Below are positions 49,591 to 58,670 of a DNA stretch of 64,000 bases, in pieces. Both the position numbers and the translations under genes were made by a program. Source of the DNA: Natrinema salinisoli (GTDB lineage: Archaea > Halobacteriota > Halobacteria > Halobacteriales > Natrialbaceae); the NCBI RefSeq assembly GCF_020405205.1, contig NZ_CP084469.1, forward strand, positions 4,092,001 through 4,156,000. Direction: 5' to 3'. Under the pieces are notes generated by a model that did not search any database, was not told the origin of the DNA, and saw only the letters and a program-made list of their open reading frames with translations. Within the stretch, counting starts at the first letter, position 1. Every line of letters begins with the position of its first letter.

Positions 49591-50073
49591 TCATCCTTCC
49601 AACCGTGCCTTCGCCAGCCGGTGGCGCGCTCGGAACATGGCTTCGAACCCGATTTTCGAAACGGGCGCGACCGCATCGCCGAGCCCGCCCAGCGGGAGTT
49701 CGTACTCGACGCGGTCCCGGAGCCTCGTCCGCTCGCCGTCGGCGTGGAAGGTGTGGGTGTGCTCCCAGTGATCGAACGGGCCGTGAACCATCTCGTCGCG
49801 AAAGTACGCCGAGCCGTCCTCGCGCTCGCGAGCCGTGATCACCGAGGTCCAGTGCTGGCGCGGTCCCACACCGAAGGGCCGCATCGACAGGGCGATCTCC
49901 GAGCCGGGCTCGAGCACGTCCGGGTCCGGCTCGCCGTCCGGCCCGATCACGCGTTCGACGCGCAGGTTCATCCAGTCGGGGGTCACCGCCTCGAGTCCGG
50001 AAATCCGCGAGTTGAATTCCCAGACGTCTTCGAACGGGGAATCGACGGTCGTTTCGCGTTCGTACGTCTGCAT
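49591..50073 (-). CDS. SRPBCC domain protein
   Basis: A 160-residue START/Bet v1-like protein, MQTYERETTVDSPFEDVWEFNSR at the N-terminus and DHWEHTHTFHADGERTRLRDRVEYELPLG as the conserved strand pair, ending in a long amphipathic helix. Ligand unknown. Start ATG 50071-50073; the upstream extension of 15 residues is not conserved. Confidence 0.75.
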   Translation of the reverse strand: MQTYERETTVDSPFEDVWEFNSRISGLEAVTPDWMNLRVERVIGPDGEPDPDVLEPGSEIALSMRPFGVGPRQHWTSVITAREREDGSAYFRDEMVHGPFDHWEHTHTFHADGERTRLRDRVEYELPLGGLGDAVAPVSKIGFEAMFRARHRLAKARLEG

Positions 50074-50151
50074 CTGTATCTCTCCGTACGAGGGCCAGCC
50101 GGAAAACGTGAATCCCACCGATGGGTGACGACGGATCGGTTCCGTGCGAGA

Positions 50152-50580
50152 CTACTTCAGGCGCTCCTGCAGGAAGGACGGATGCGCGGCGGTGACGCCC
50201 TCGATCTCGAGGATTTCCTCGGAGATCGTTTCGCCGAGGGCGTCGCCGTCCTCGGCGCGCACTTCGGCCATCAGCATGTGATCACCGCTGGAGCTGTACA
50301 GCGCCTCGACCTCGTCGAGATCCTTCAGGGCCTTCGTCGCCTTGACGTAGCGCTCGCTCGCCACGTCGATTCCGACCAGCGCAATCGTCTGACTCGAGAG
50401 CTTCTTGGGGTCGACGTCGGCGGAATAGCCGACGATGACGCCCTCCTCCTCGAGTTGGTTGATATACTTTCGGACGGTCGGTTTCGAGACGTTCGCCCGC
50501 TCCGCGATCTCCGCATAGGACGCCTGAGCGTCCTCTTCGAGAACATCGAGAATACGATCTTCCGTCGCCTGGGTACTCAT
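50152..50580 (-). CDS. Lrp/AsnC family transcriptional regulator
   Basis: A 142-residue Lrp-type regulator: N-terminal HTH (EDAQASYAEIAERANVSKPTVRKYINQLEEEGVI), then an ASNC/RAM ligand domain with a YSADVDPKKL linker and TIALVGIDVAS. Haloarchaeal Lrp proteins respond to amino acids or redox state and often regulate themselves or a neighbour. A TATA-like box on the minus strand lies about 25-30 bases before the start. Confidence 0.88.
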   Translation of the reverse strand: MSTQATEDRILDVLEEDAQASYAEIAERANVSKPTVRKYINQLEEEGVIVGYSADVDPKKLSSQTIALVGIDVASERYVKATKALKDLDEVEALYSSSGDHMLMAEVRAEDGDALGETISEEILEIEGVTAAHPSFLQERLK

Positions 50581-50603
50581 GAGAGTATGTTTTGCTCGGG
50601 CGG

Positions 50604-50612
50604 AAAAATATC
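50604..50612 (-). promoter_or_regulatory. TATA-like box for the Lrp-type regulator gene
   Basis: GATATTTTT on the minus strand, 24-32 bases upstream of the ATG at 50580; A/T-rich in an otherwise GC-rich region. Confidence 0.45.
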
Positions 50613-50736
50613 TTTTGTATACGAAAACGACGGATATCCGAACGGTAGGCGGCCGAGTGGCGCGCTCGAAAATCGAGGATTTGGGTCGCGTAACCGCCGG
50701 ACTTATTCTCCCGCTGGGCACAGATTCGGCACCGGA

Positions 50737-51051
50737 ATGGTCGATCCAAACCTCATTAGCGGTTCCGTCTGGATCGTGTGCGGCCTCGCGATTCTGGGTC
50801 TGGGCTACCTGATCGCGTTTCGCGGGCGGGCGGACCTGCACGCGAACTACGACGAGTCGGTCGACCCGGCACACGTTTCGCGGTGGGCCGGCGGCACGGC
50901 CCTACTCATGGGACTGCTCGTCGTCGCCTACGGCGTCCGCGAGACGATTTACGGGTTCCAGCCCCGTCTGCTCGCCGGGTTGGTCGTCGTCTTGCTCGTC
51001 CTGAGTTACCTCTCGAAGCTATTCGCCGGCGGATTGGGTGCCGGTGAGTGA
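50737..51051 (+). CDS. Small three-helix membrane protein
   Basis: A 104-residue protein, MVDPNLISGSVWIVCGLAILGLGYLIAF then a loop with Asp/His and two further helices (TALLMGLLVVAYGV and LLAGLVVVLLVLSYLSKLF). It resembles DUF3784-type small membrane proteins. Function unknown. ATG at 50737 is preceded by a G/A-rich stretch. Divergent from the Lrp-type gene. Confidence 0.65.
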   Translation: MVDPNLISGSVWIVCGLAILGLGYLIAFRGRADLHANYDESVDPAHVSRWAGGTALLMGLLVVAYGVRETIYGFQPRLLAGLVVVLLVLSYLSKLFAGGLGAGE

Positions 51052-51225
51052 CTGGGCCGGGTCGCTCCTCACAGGACGCTGATGGAGCGACGCGCTCACA
51101 GAACCGAACGCACCGCTCAACTCTCCGAACCGGTGCATCGAAAACGAAATCCGAACCGCTGAGACGATCGGCGGCCGCGTCGCCGACCGTCGGCTATGGG
51201 ACGGCTGGAACGCGGGTCGGCCTGC

Positions 51226-52161
51226 TCAGGTGTGGCGCTCGAGCAGGTCGTAGCTGCGCTCCCACTCGGCGTCCTCGTCGAAGTACCGCTCGGCCAGCGG
51301 CTGCTCGGGCAGCTCGCCGACGGCCGACTTCTCTTCCTGGTAGGACGGCCGATCCTCGTCGACGTAGTAGCGGCCGGTCAGGACGGTGCCCTCGTTGAGC
51401 ACGTCTTCGGTCTCGTGCATCATCTCGGCGGCCTCGCGCCGGTCGGTGACGTCGTGGTCGTAGTCGTCGGACTCCTGAATGTCGATGTAGGGGACGTACT
51501 GCCGCGCGTCCTTGTTCCAGGTCGGACACTGGGTCAGGAAGTCGACGTGAGCGAAGCCGTCGTGTTCGATGGCCTCCGCGATGATCTCCTTCGCCTGATT
51601 CGGGTTGACCGCAGCGGTGCGGGCGACGTAGCTCGCACCGGCGGTCAGCGACAGCGAGAGCGGCCGTAGCGGCGTCTTCGCGCTGCCCGAAGGCTGGGTC
51701 TTGGACTTGTGACCTTTCGGGCTCGTGGGCGAGGTCTGGCCCTTCGTCAGGCCGAAGATCTCGTTGTTGAACACGATGTAGGTCATGTCGTGGTTCTCCC
51801 GAGCCGTGTGGATGAAGTGGTTTCCACCGATGCCGTAGCCGTCGCCGTCACCGCCGGCGGCGATGACCTCGAGGTCCGTGTTCGCCAGCTTGGCGGCGCG
51901 GGCCACGGGCAGCGAGCGGCCGTGGATCGTGTGGAAGCCGTACGTGTCGAGGTAGCTGTTCAGTTTACCGGAACAGCCGATTCCGGTGACGGTCAGCACT
52001 TCTTCGGGCGTCTTGCCGACTTCCGGCAGGGCCTGTTTGAGCGACTTCAGGACGCCGAAGTCGCCACAGCCAGGACACCATGTCGGCTGCGGTTCGACGC
52101 CGGGCGTGAACTCGTCCCGGTCGATCTCCCGTTCCTCTCCGATGGCGTTGAATGCACTCAT
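51226..52161 (-). CDS. korB: 2-oxoacid:ferredoxin oxidoreductase, beta subunit
   Basis: A 311-residue thiamine-diphosphate subunit. GDGDGYGIGGNHFIHTARENHDMTYIVFNNEIFGLTKGQTSPT is the TPP and Mg site; CPGCGDFG and GIGCSGKL provide the cluster cysteines. With the alpha subunit it decarboxylates 2-oxoglutarate (or pyruvate) to the acyl-CoA and reduces ferredoxin. Second gene of the korAB operon, 3 bases after korA. Confidence 0.9.
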   Translation of the reverse strand: MSAFNAIGEEREIDRDEFTPGVEPQPTWCPGCGDFGVLKSLKQALPEVGKTPEEVLTVTGIGCSGKLNSYLDTYGFHTIHGRSLPVARAAKLANTDLEVIAAGGDGDGYGIGGNHFIHTARENHDMTYIVFNNEIFGLTKGQTSPTSPKGHKSKTQPSGSAKTPLRPLSLSLTAGASYVARTAAVNPNQAKEIIAEAIEHDGFAHVDFLTQCPTWNKDARQYVPYIDIQESDDYDHDVTDRREAAEMMHETEDVLNEGTVLTGRYYVDEDRPSYQEEKSAVGELPEQPLAERYFDEDAEWERSYDLLERHT

Positions 52162-52164
52162 AGT

Positions 52165-54066
52165 TCAGTCACCTGCAGCGGGTTCGATTCGCACCTGTGC
52201 GGTCGGCTGGCGGTCCTCGTCGGCGACGTTGACCTCGTAGCCCTCGACGATCTCGGCGGGCTCGAAGGGGTTGCCGTTGTACTTCAGCAGACTGGTCATC
52301 TTCTCGCCGTACCGGCCCAGTTCCTTCTGGATCAGGCCGCGGAACTGCGCGGTGGCGTTCATCTCGACGACCATCGCCTCGTCGACGCTCTCGAGGAACT
52401 CGGTCATCTCGGCCTCGGGGAACGGCATCATGTCGGAGACGCTGACCCCCTTGACGGAGTGGCCGTTCTCGTTGAGCCGTTCGACGGCTTCGTTGACGGC
52501 ACCGTGGGACGAGCCCCACGTGATGATACCGTAGTCGGCCGTCTCGTCGCCGTAGTAGGTCTGATTGGAGTCGCGTTCCTCGTCGAGCTCCTCCCGGATG
52601 GAGTCGAGCTTCTCGATGCGCCGCGTCATCTGTGCGACGCGGTTGTCGGGGTCCTCGCTGATATGGCCGACGGGCGAGTGTTCGTTCCCGGTCGCGAGGT
52701 AGCGCCCGTCCTTCTGGCCGGGCAGCGACCGCGGGGCGACGTTGTTCTCGGCGTCCTCGTAGTTGAACCGCTTGAACTTGCCGCTCGCGTCGTGAGCGGC
52801 CTCCGCGAGTTCGTCCTCCGTCAGCGTCGAGCCCAGATCCGGCTTCGGTTGGCGGTCGAAGAACTCGACGTCGACGTTCTTGTTCTCGCCCGAGAGCTTC
52901 TGATCGTAGATGACGATCGCCGGAAGCTGGTAGTCCCACGCGATTTCGAAGGCGAGCCTGGTCTGCTCGTAGGCTTCCTCGATGCTGCTGGGAGCGAAGA
53001 CGACCCGCGAGGAGTCGCCCTGGCTCGTGTAGAGGACGAACTCGAGGTCGCCCTGTTCGGGTTTCGTCGGCATCCCGGTCGAGGGGCCGGCCCGCATCGA
53101 TTCGACGAGGACGAGCGGCGTCTCGGTCATCTCCGCCAGTCCGAGCGGTTCGCTCATAAGCGCGAAGCCACCGCCGGAGGAGCCGGACATGGCCTTCGCA
53201 CCTGCGTGGCTCGCACCGAGCGCGAGCGCCGCGGCGGCGATCTCGTCTTCGACCTGCTCGGAGACGCCGCCCATGTCGGGGAAGTTCTGGGCGAGGATGG
53301 TGAACACGTCCGTCCACGGCGTCATCGGGTAGCCGGCGATGAACCGACAGCCGGCGTCGATGGCACCGTAGGCGATCGCGTTCGAACCCGACAGGAGCGC
53401 CTGTTCGGTCTCGTGAGAGCCTTCGGGGGCGCGCAGTTCGTGTTCGAACTCGTACTCCTCGTTGACCGTATCGTAGGCCTCGTGGAGGATCTCGAGGTTC
53501 GCCTCGAGGACGTCGCCGCCCATGGCGTCCGACATCAGGTCCTCGATGTGCTCGAGGTCCATGTCGAGCAGCGCCGCCGTCACGCCGACGCCGGCGGTGT
53601 TGCGCATGACCTCGCGGCCGTGTTCCCGAGCGAGTCCGCGGAGGTCCATCGGGAAGACGTGCCAGTCGTTCTCCTCGGCACGGGCCTCGAGATCGATCGC
53701 TTCGACGTCCTCCTCGCTGACGAGACCTTCGTCGTAGACGATGATCCCGCCCTCGCGGAGATCGTCGAGGTTCTCTGACAGGGGTTTGATCTCTTCGTTC
53801 CCGTAGTAGGCCTCTTCCTGAGGGTTGCGGGCGAAGGAGTCGCCCAGCGAGAGCAGGAAGTTGTAGCCGTCACCGCGTGACTGTACCTCGTGGTCTGCGG
53901 CTCGGATCTCGACGTACGTGTGGCCACCGCGGATCCGCGACGGATAGTGGCGGTGTGTGAATACGTCGAGCCCCGAGCGCATCAGCGCCTTGGCAAAGTT
54001 CTGGCTCGTCGAGTCGATCCCGTCGCCGGAACCGCCCGCGATTCGCCAGATGAGTTCGTCGCTCAT
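52165..54066 (-). CDS. korA: 2-oxoacid:ferredoxin oxidoreductase, alpha subunit (gamma-alpha fusion)
   Basis: A 633-residue protein in which a gamma domain (IAGGSGDGIDSTSQNFAKAL, HRHYPSRIRGGHTYVEIR, residues 1 to about 190) is fused to the alpha domain (GSNAIAYGAIDAGCRFIAGYPMTPWTDV and TSGGGFALMSEPLGLAEMTETP-like region SSGGGFAL). Such fused subunits are normal in haloarchaea. Cytoplasmic; product ferredoxin could be shared with the aldehyde ferredoxin oxidoreductase. Start ATG 54066. Confidence 0.92.
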   Translation of the reverse strand: MSDELIWRIAGGSGDGIDSTSQNFAKALMRSGLDVFTHRHYPSRIRGGHTYVEIRAADHEVQSRGDGYNFLLSLGDSFARNPQEEAYYGNEEIKPLSENLDDLREGGIIVYDEGLVSEEDVEAIDLEARAEENDWHVFPMDLRGLAREHGREVMRNTAGVGVTAALLDMDLEHIEDLMSDAMGGDVLEANLEILHEAYDTVNEEYEFEHELRAPEGSHETEQALLSGSNAIAYGAIDAGCRFIAGYPMTPWTDVFTILAQNFPDMGGVSEQVEDEIAAAALALGASHAGAKAMSGSSGGGFALMSEPLGLAEMTETPLVLVESMRAGPSTGMPTKPEQGDLEFVLYTSQGDSSRVVFAPSSIEEAYEQTRLAFEIAWDYQLPAIVIYDQKLSGENKNVDVEFFDRQPKPDLGSTLTEDELAEAAHDASGKFKRFNYEDAENNVAPRSLPGQKDGRYLATGNEHSPVGHISEDPDNRVAQMTRRIEKLDSIREELDEERDSNQTYYGDETADYGIITWGSSHGAVNEAVERLNENGHSVKGVSVSDMMPFPEAEMTEFLESVDEAMVVEMNATAQFRGLIQKELGRYGEKMTSLLKYNGNPFEPAEIVEGYEVNVADEDRQPTAQVRIEPAAGD

Positions 54067-54304
54067 AGATGGATCAGTGGCCGATGGGCCAACCGTACCC
54101 GGAATTTCGGACTACCGTGCCTAAAGCCTTTGCTATAGATTACCAAGGATCTTTCGTGAAGAATGGACATCCATTGAAGAATATGTATGAAAGATCATTA
54201 CTATTGGAGGGAAACGCGTTCATAATTGTCTACAACTGTGGGGAACCGACGGCCCGTTTCTCCCTCGCGAAGGGTGAAATACGCCTCCAAAATTCCTGAG
54301 ATGA
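54067..54304. other. A/T-rich divergent spacer
   Basis: A 238-base region between korA and the PHP gene, noticeably richer in A and T than its surroundings. A plus-strand frame (54069-54299) of 76 residues is open through it but has no promoter or recognised motif and is probably chance. Expected to hold the korAB promoter; no clear gene. Confidence 0.5.
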
Positions 54305-55081
54305 TCACTTCAGGCCGTCGGGTGCAGCCGGCTCGAGCCCGGTTTCGTCGAAGAATTCGGTGAGAAAGTCGACGCGCTCGGGGATTTCGGTCGGGTCGTG
54401 GGAATCCGTCCCGGCAGTCACGGCGACGTCGTGTTCGCGGAGGACGGTCAGGAACGACTCGGACGGATGGACGACGGCGGAGTCGGCCAGCGCTCGTCCG
54501 GCGTTGACCTCCGGAACCGTCCGCGAGTCGGCAACTGCCTGTGCCACTCGCCGGTAGTGGTCCTCGGTCGCCCGTCCCCGTAACGGCGGCGTCCGCTCGA
54601 GCAAGTCCACGTGCGCCGCGATATCGAACAGTTCCGATTCGACGAGCGCGACGAGCTGCTCGAAGTACCCATCGACGACCGCATCGCGTTCGGCCTCGGA
54701 CATGTCTTCGAAGTGCGAGGCGATCTGTACGTTGTGTCCGTCGACGTCGTGAACGCTCCCGATCGCGTAGTCGAAGCCCGCCTCCGAGAGAAAACCATCG
54801 ATGGCCGCCTCGTCGCGGGGATCGTAGTCCATCTCGACGGCGTCGTAGATCTCGATATCGAAGTCGTCCCGCAGCCGTTCGATTCCCCGTCTGCGCCGTT
54901 CGTAGGTGAGGTCGAGATTGAACCCGTAGACGCTCCGCATCGATTCCGGGCGCTCGCGTCGGGCGACGTTGCAGTGGTCTGCGAAGCCGACGCCCTCGAG
55001 ACCGGCCGATTCCGCGGCCCGAACCATCGATCTAAGAAAGTCGCCGTCCGAGTAGTTCGAGTGCACGTGAAAATCCCGCAT
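54305..55081 (-). CDS. PHP-domain phosphoesterase
   Basis: A 258-residue PHP protein with metal-binding HVHSNYSDG, FADHCN, EMDY and AHVDLL motifs, and GTDSHDPTEI near the end. It resembles HisK-type histidinol-phosphate phosphatases and related PHP phosphoesterases; the exact substrate is not determined. Start ATG 55079-55081. Confidence 0.82.
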   Translation of the reverse strand: MRDFHVHSNYSDGDFLRSMVRAAESAGLEGVGFADHCNVARRERPESMRSVYGFNLDLTYERRRRGIERLRDDFDIEIYDAVEMDYDPRDEAAIDGFLSEAGFDYAIGSVHDVDGHNVQIASHFEDMSEAERDAVVDGYFEQLVALVESELFDIAAHVDLLERTPPLRGRATEDHYRRVAQAVADSRTVPEVNAGRALADSAVVHPSESFLTVLREHDVAVTAGTDSHDPTEIPERVDFLTEFFDETGLEPAAPDGLK

Positions 55082-55298
55082 ACGTCGTCGACCACGGGCG
55101 ACGTGTTAGTCGTTTTGCTCGCGGAACAAGTCCGAATCGTGGGATCCGCGGGCGGTGAGACGGTGTTTTTCGTTCCCGTCAGACGATGCGGATAGCTCGC
55201 TGAATGGACGGAGTAACACCGGAGTAATCAGCTAACCCCGGTATCCGCGAGCGCTTAAGTCGGTCTCTCCCCCAGACGAACGTACAGATACATCCGAA

Positions 55299-55955
55299 AT
55301 GTCACAACAGAAATCAGATTACGTCGCCGATACAGAAATCGACGCAGGGCTCGACGATCTTCCGACCGATGCGGCCATCGAGGAAACCGTCGAAAACCTC
55401 GAGGCCAACGGCTTCGACGTCGTCGTCGCCGACTCGGCCGAAGAGGCCCTCGAAACGGTCCAGTCACAGATTCCCACCGGCGCGTCGGTGATGAACGGCC
55501 ACTCCACGACGCTCGAAGAGATCGGCTTCGCCGAGTACCTCTCCGAGGGCGATCACGAGTGGGAGAGCCTGGCGGACGAGATCTGGAGTATCGACGACGA
55601 TGCGAAGCGTCAGGCCGCTCGTCGCGAGTCACAGACTGCCGACTACTTCCTCGGCGGCATCAACGCGATCGCCCAGACCGGTGAACTCGTCGCGGCCGAT
55701 CGCTCCGGCAGTCGAATCGGCGCGTATCCCTTTGCTGCGAGCAACCTCGTTATCGTCAGTGGCGTCAACAAGATCGTACCGACGCTCGACGATGCGCTCG
55801 AGCGCCTCGAGTCGGTTGCCTACCCCCTCGAGAACGAGCGAGCGCAGGAGGCCTATGGGGTCGATTCCGCTATCGCCAAGCAACTCATCTTCCGACAGGA
55901 ACTCGAAGAGGGGCGCACGACCGTCGTCTTGATCCGCGATCAGCTGGGATACTAA
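55299..55955 (+). CDS. LUD-domain lactate-utilization-like protein
   Basis: A 218-residue LutC/LUD-type protein. The core segments are ETVQSQIPTGASVMNGHSTTLEEIGF, IWSIDDDAKRQAARRESQTADYFLGGINAIAQTGEL and VIVSGVNKIVPTLDDALERL. LUD proteins work in L-lactate oxidation complexes, but this stand-alone archaeal form has unknown partners. Start ATG 55299. Confidence 0.8.
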   Translation: MSQQKSDYVADTEIDAGLDDLPTDAAIEETVENLEANGFDVVVADSAEEALETVQSQIPTGASVMNGHSTTLEEIGFAEYLSEGDHEWESLADEIWSIDDDAKRQAARRESQTADYFLGGINAIAQTGELVAADRSGSRIGAYPFAASNLVIVSGVNKIVPTLDDALERLESVAYPLENERAQEAYGVDSAIAKQLIFRQELEEGRTTVVLIRDQLGY

Positions 55956-56019
55956 CTCGGTCGGGCTCAGGACGCAGGCTCGTCGAATACAGAAACCGAA
56001 CAGCGCACTGACTTGCGAA

Positions 56020-57171
56020 TTATTCGTTGCGCGGATTTCTCGGGTGGTAGTCAGTGTCGTACTCGCCGGGCTGGTCGTCGACGCGGTCGGGGTTGATCCG
56101 ACCGGATAGCAGCATGAAGTCGACCAGCGTCAGCGCGAGCATCGCCTCGACGACGGGGACCCCCCGCGGCGGCAGGACGGGGTCGTGCCGGCCGATGACT
56201 TTCTCTTCTTTGAGTTCGCCCGTCTCCCAGTCGGCGGTCTGCTGGGACTTGGGGATCGAGGTCGGCGCGTGGAGCGTCACTTCGCCGTAGATCGGCTCGC
56301 CGGAGCTGATACCGCCCTGGATACCGCCGTGGTCGTTTTCGACGGGAACTGGGTTGCCATCGTCGTCGAACTCCCAGTCGTCGTTTCGCTCCTTGCCGGT
56401 CCATTCGGCGGCGTCCGTTCCGAGGCCGAACTCGAAGGCCGTCGTCGCCGGCACCGACATCATCGCCTGCCCCAGCCGAGCCGACAGCGAGTCGAACCGA
56501 GGTGCGCCGAGGCCGACGGGAACGCCCTGCGCCTCGAAGTAGATGCTGCCACCGATGGAGTCGCCTTCCTCCTGGTACTCCGCGATCCGCTCTTGCATCC
56601 GCTCGGCGGTTTCGGGATGTGCACAGCGGACGTCGTTCTCCTCGCTGTGTTCTTTGATCTCCTCGAAACTCACGTCCGGCGCTTCGATGTCGCCGATCTG
56701 GTTGACGTGGGCCTTGAGTTCGATCCCCTCTCGAGCAAGGATTTTCTTCGCGATCGCGCCGGCCGCGACCCAGTTGACGGTCTCGCGGGCCGACGAGCGG
56801 CCGCCGCCGCCCCAGTTACGAGTGCCGAACTTTGCGGAGTAGGTGAAGTCGCCGTGACTGGGCCGGGGCGCGGTGATGAAGGGCTCGTACTTGCCCGAAC
56901 GGGCGTCCTTGTTCTGGATGATCAACCCGATCGGCGTCCCCGTCGTGTAGCCGTCCTGAACCCCCGACTTGATCGAGACGGCGTCGGGTTCGCCGCGGCT
57001 GGTCGTGATCATCGACTGGCCCGGCTTTCGCCGGTCGAGATCCTCCTGAATGTCCTCCTCGGAGAGCTCGAGGCCGGCGGGACAGCCCGAGACCGTACAG
57101 CCCATCGCCTCCCCGTGGCTCTCGCCGAACGTGGTCACCTGAAAGAGGCGACCGAAGCGGTTGCCGTTCAT
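56020..57171 (-). CDS. aroC: Chorismate synthase
   Basis: A 383-residue enzyme for the last shikimate step, converting EPSP to chorismate using reduced FMN. NRFGRLFQVTTFGESHGEAMGC and GRSSARETVNWVAAGAIAKKIL are signature regions, and GGIQGGISSGEPIYGEV is the third. Length is typical. Start ATG 57169-57171. Confidence 0.94.
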   Translation of the reverse strand: MNGNRFGRLFQVTTFGESHGEAMGCTVSGCPAGLELSEEDIQEDLDRRKPGQSMITTSRGEPDAVSIKSGVQDGYTTGTPIGLIIQNKDARSGKYEPFITAPRPSHGDFTYSAKFGTRNWGGGGRSSARETVNWVAAGAIAKKILAREGIELKAHVNQIGDIEAPDVSFEEIKEHSEENDVRCAHPETAERMQERIAEYQEEGDSIGGSIYFEAQGVPVGLGAPRFDSLSARLGQAMMSVPATTAFEFGLGTDAAEWTGKERNDDWEFDDDGNPVPVENDHGGIQGGISSGEPIYGEVTLHAPTSIPKSQQTADWETGELKEEKVIGRHDPVLPPRGVPVVEAMLALTLVDFMLLSGRINPDRVDDQPGEYDTDYHPRNPRNE

Positions 57172-57301
57172 TACCACGTCCTCTGGGACGCGGACACTTA
57201 GCGGTGCAGGATTCGTGCGAGAACCGCGAGCGGCCCGCCGTCGGCTCCTCGAGCGACTCCGACACCCTCCACATCGGCAAACGGTACCGACGAGAAGAGC
57301 G

Positions 57302-58087
57302 CTATCCGAACGATCCGAGCGACGACTGGAGGTTCCGGTCCGTCGCTCCCGTCTCGAGGTCGTAGCCGACGAGGTCGCGCATGTCGACGGCGTAGGTCGT
57401 CCCGCCGTTCGCGAGGACGAGAAGTCGGCCCTTCACGCCGACCACGGTTCCTGATGCCATCGTCTCTCGGACCGGTCGGGCCTCGAGATCGATCCCGTAA
57501 TCGAACTCGTAGCGGTCGATGACGTCGAACTCTGCGAGGGCGGATTCCCAGGCGTCGTCGTCGACTGCGGCCGCGAGCGACGCGACCTTCGGGCCGGTTC
57601 GAACGCGATCGACCAGTCGATTCGCGATCTCGGCCTCGAGCTCGCGGGCGATTTTGCCGTTCGGGACCGTATGAACGTGGGTACCGCGGTCGGCTCCCTG
57701 TTCGCGCAGGCGGGTCTCGAGGCGCCGGCGCTTCGTGACGCCCACTTTGAACGTGTCGGGGGCGAAGGCGGCGATGTAGACGGCGTGCTCCTCGTGGCAG
57801 TCCATCTCGTCTTTCAGGCAGGTGCCGGTACAGCGCGCGCACACCCACGTGCTGGTGTGGAAGTCGCAGTACGGCGTCGACTGTCGGTCGCAGGAGACGT
57901 GTCCGCCGTCGTCGATGGTGCCGGCACAGTGGCGGTCGCCCAGCGAGTAGGCGAGCTCGTCGCCGGGCTCGAGCGGGCGCGCCTCGACGTCGCCGCCGTC
58001 GCTCACGAGCAGCGCCGACCCCCGTCCGCTCGGCTGGTAGCCGACCAGTTGCACGGGTTCGAGTTCGAGTTGGGCGCAAATAGGCAT
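57302..58087 (-). CDS. DUF2797 zinc-binding domain protein
   Basis: A 261-residue protein with a zinc-type N-terminal part (HCAGTIDDGGHVSCDRQSTPYCDFH, CARCTGTCLKDEMDCHEEH) and a later VYIAAFAPDTFKVGVTKRRRLETRLREQGA region that resembles a GIY-YIG nuclease-like fold. Matches DUF2797; function unknown. Start ATG 58085-58087. Confidence 0.78.
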   Translation of the reverse strand: MPICAQLELEPVQLVGYQPSGRGSALLVSDGGDVEARPLEPGDELAYSLGDRHCAGTIDDGGHVSCDRQSTPYCDFHTSTWVCARCTGTCLKDEMDCHEEHAVYIAAFAPDTFKVGVTKRRRLETRLREQGADRGTHVHTVPNGKIARELEAEIANRLVDRVRTGPKVASLAAAVDDDAWESALAEFDVIDRYEFDYGIDLEARPVRETMASGTVVGVKGRLLVLANGGTTYAVDMRDLVGYDLETGATDRNLQSSLGSFG

Positions 58088-58230
58088 AGCGCTCTCGGCA
58101 CCGAGGGAGCGATCGGTCGCTCGCTACCGAGATGTCTCTCCAGCTCGAGCCGGATACGACGACCGAGTCGATTCTTTCGCCGCCAGCGAACGGAAAAGAC
58201 CTATCAGCGAGCGGGTCGAACCACGGACCC

Positions 58231-58575
58231 ATGAGCCTCGAGGGAGCACTCGAGACGGCGGCAGACGGCGGCAGAGACGCGGTGATGTTCGTGTTCACCG
58301 TCACCAATACGAGCGACGAGGCGGTCGACCTCCAGTTTTCGGACTCGTGTAAGGCGGAGTTCGTGGTCGAAGACGACGCGGACGAGGTCTGGCGCTTTAC
58401 CGAGGGCCGCATGTTCGCCCAGGTACTCAGTTCGAAGACGCTCGGTCCCGGAGAAGCGGCGACGTACGAAGCCGAGTGGTCCGATCCGGACCCCGGCGAG
58501 TACACCGCGATCGCGGAGTTGCGGGCACAGGATACGACCTGTGACGCCCGGACCGACGTGTCGGTCTCCCCCTGA
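58231..58575 (+). CDS. BsuPI-type domain protein
   Basis: A 114-residue beta-sandwich protein with FVFTVTNTSDEAVDLQFSDSCKAEF, VWRFTEGRMFAQVL and LGPGEAATYEAEW, the pattern of the BsuPI intracellular proteinase inhibitor family. No signal peptide. ATG 58231 (MSLEGALE) is favoured; an upstream ATG at 58132 would add a low-complexity leader. Confidence 0.7.
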   Translation: MSLEGALETAADGGRDAVMFVFTVTNTSDEAVDLQFSDSCKAEFVVEDDADEVWRFTEGRMFAQVLSSKTLGPGEAATYEAEWSDPDPGEYTAIAELRAQDTTCDARTDVSVSP

Positions 58576-58670
58576 TCGGCCCCGATCGGCGCTCGCCCCG
58601 CGCCTCACCGGACCCGGCGACGCGAACCGGCAGCGAAGTCCATATACCGTCTCCATCCTAAGCGCCGTCC

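Noticed and set aside
54069-54299. A 76-residue frame in the A/T-rich spacer
   Set aside because: No motif, unusual residue use for a halophile (few acidic residues) and overlaps the korAB promoter region.
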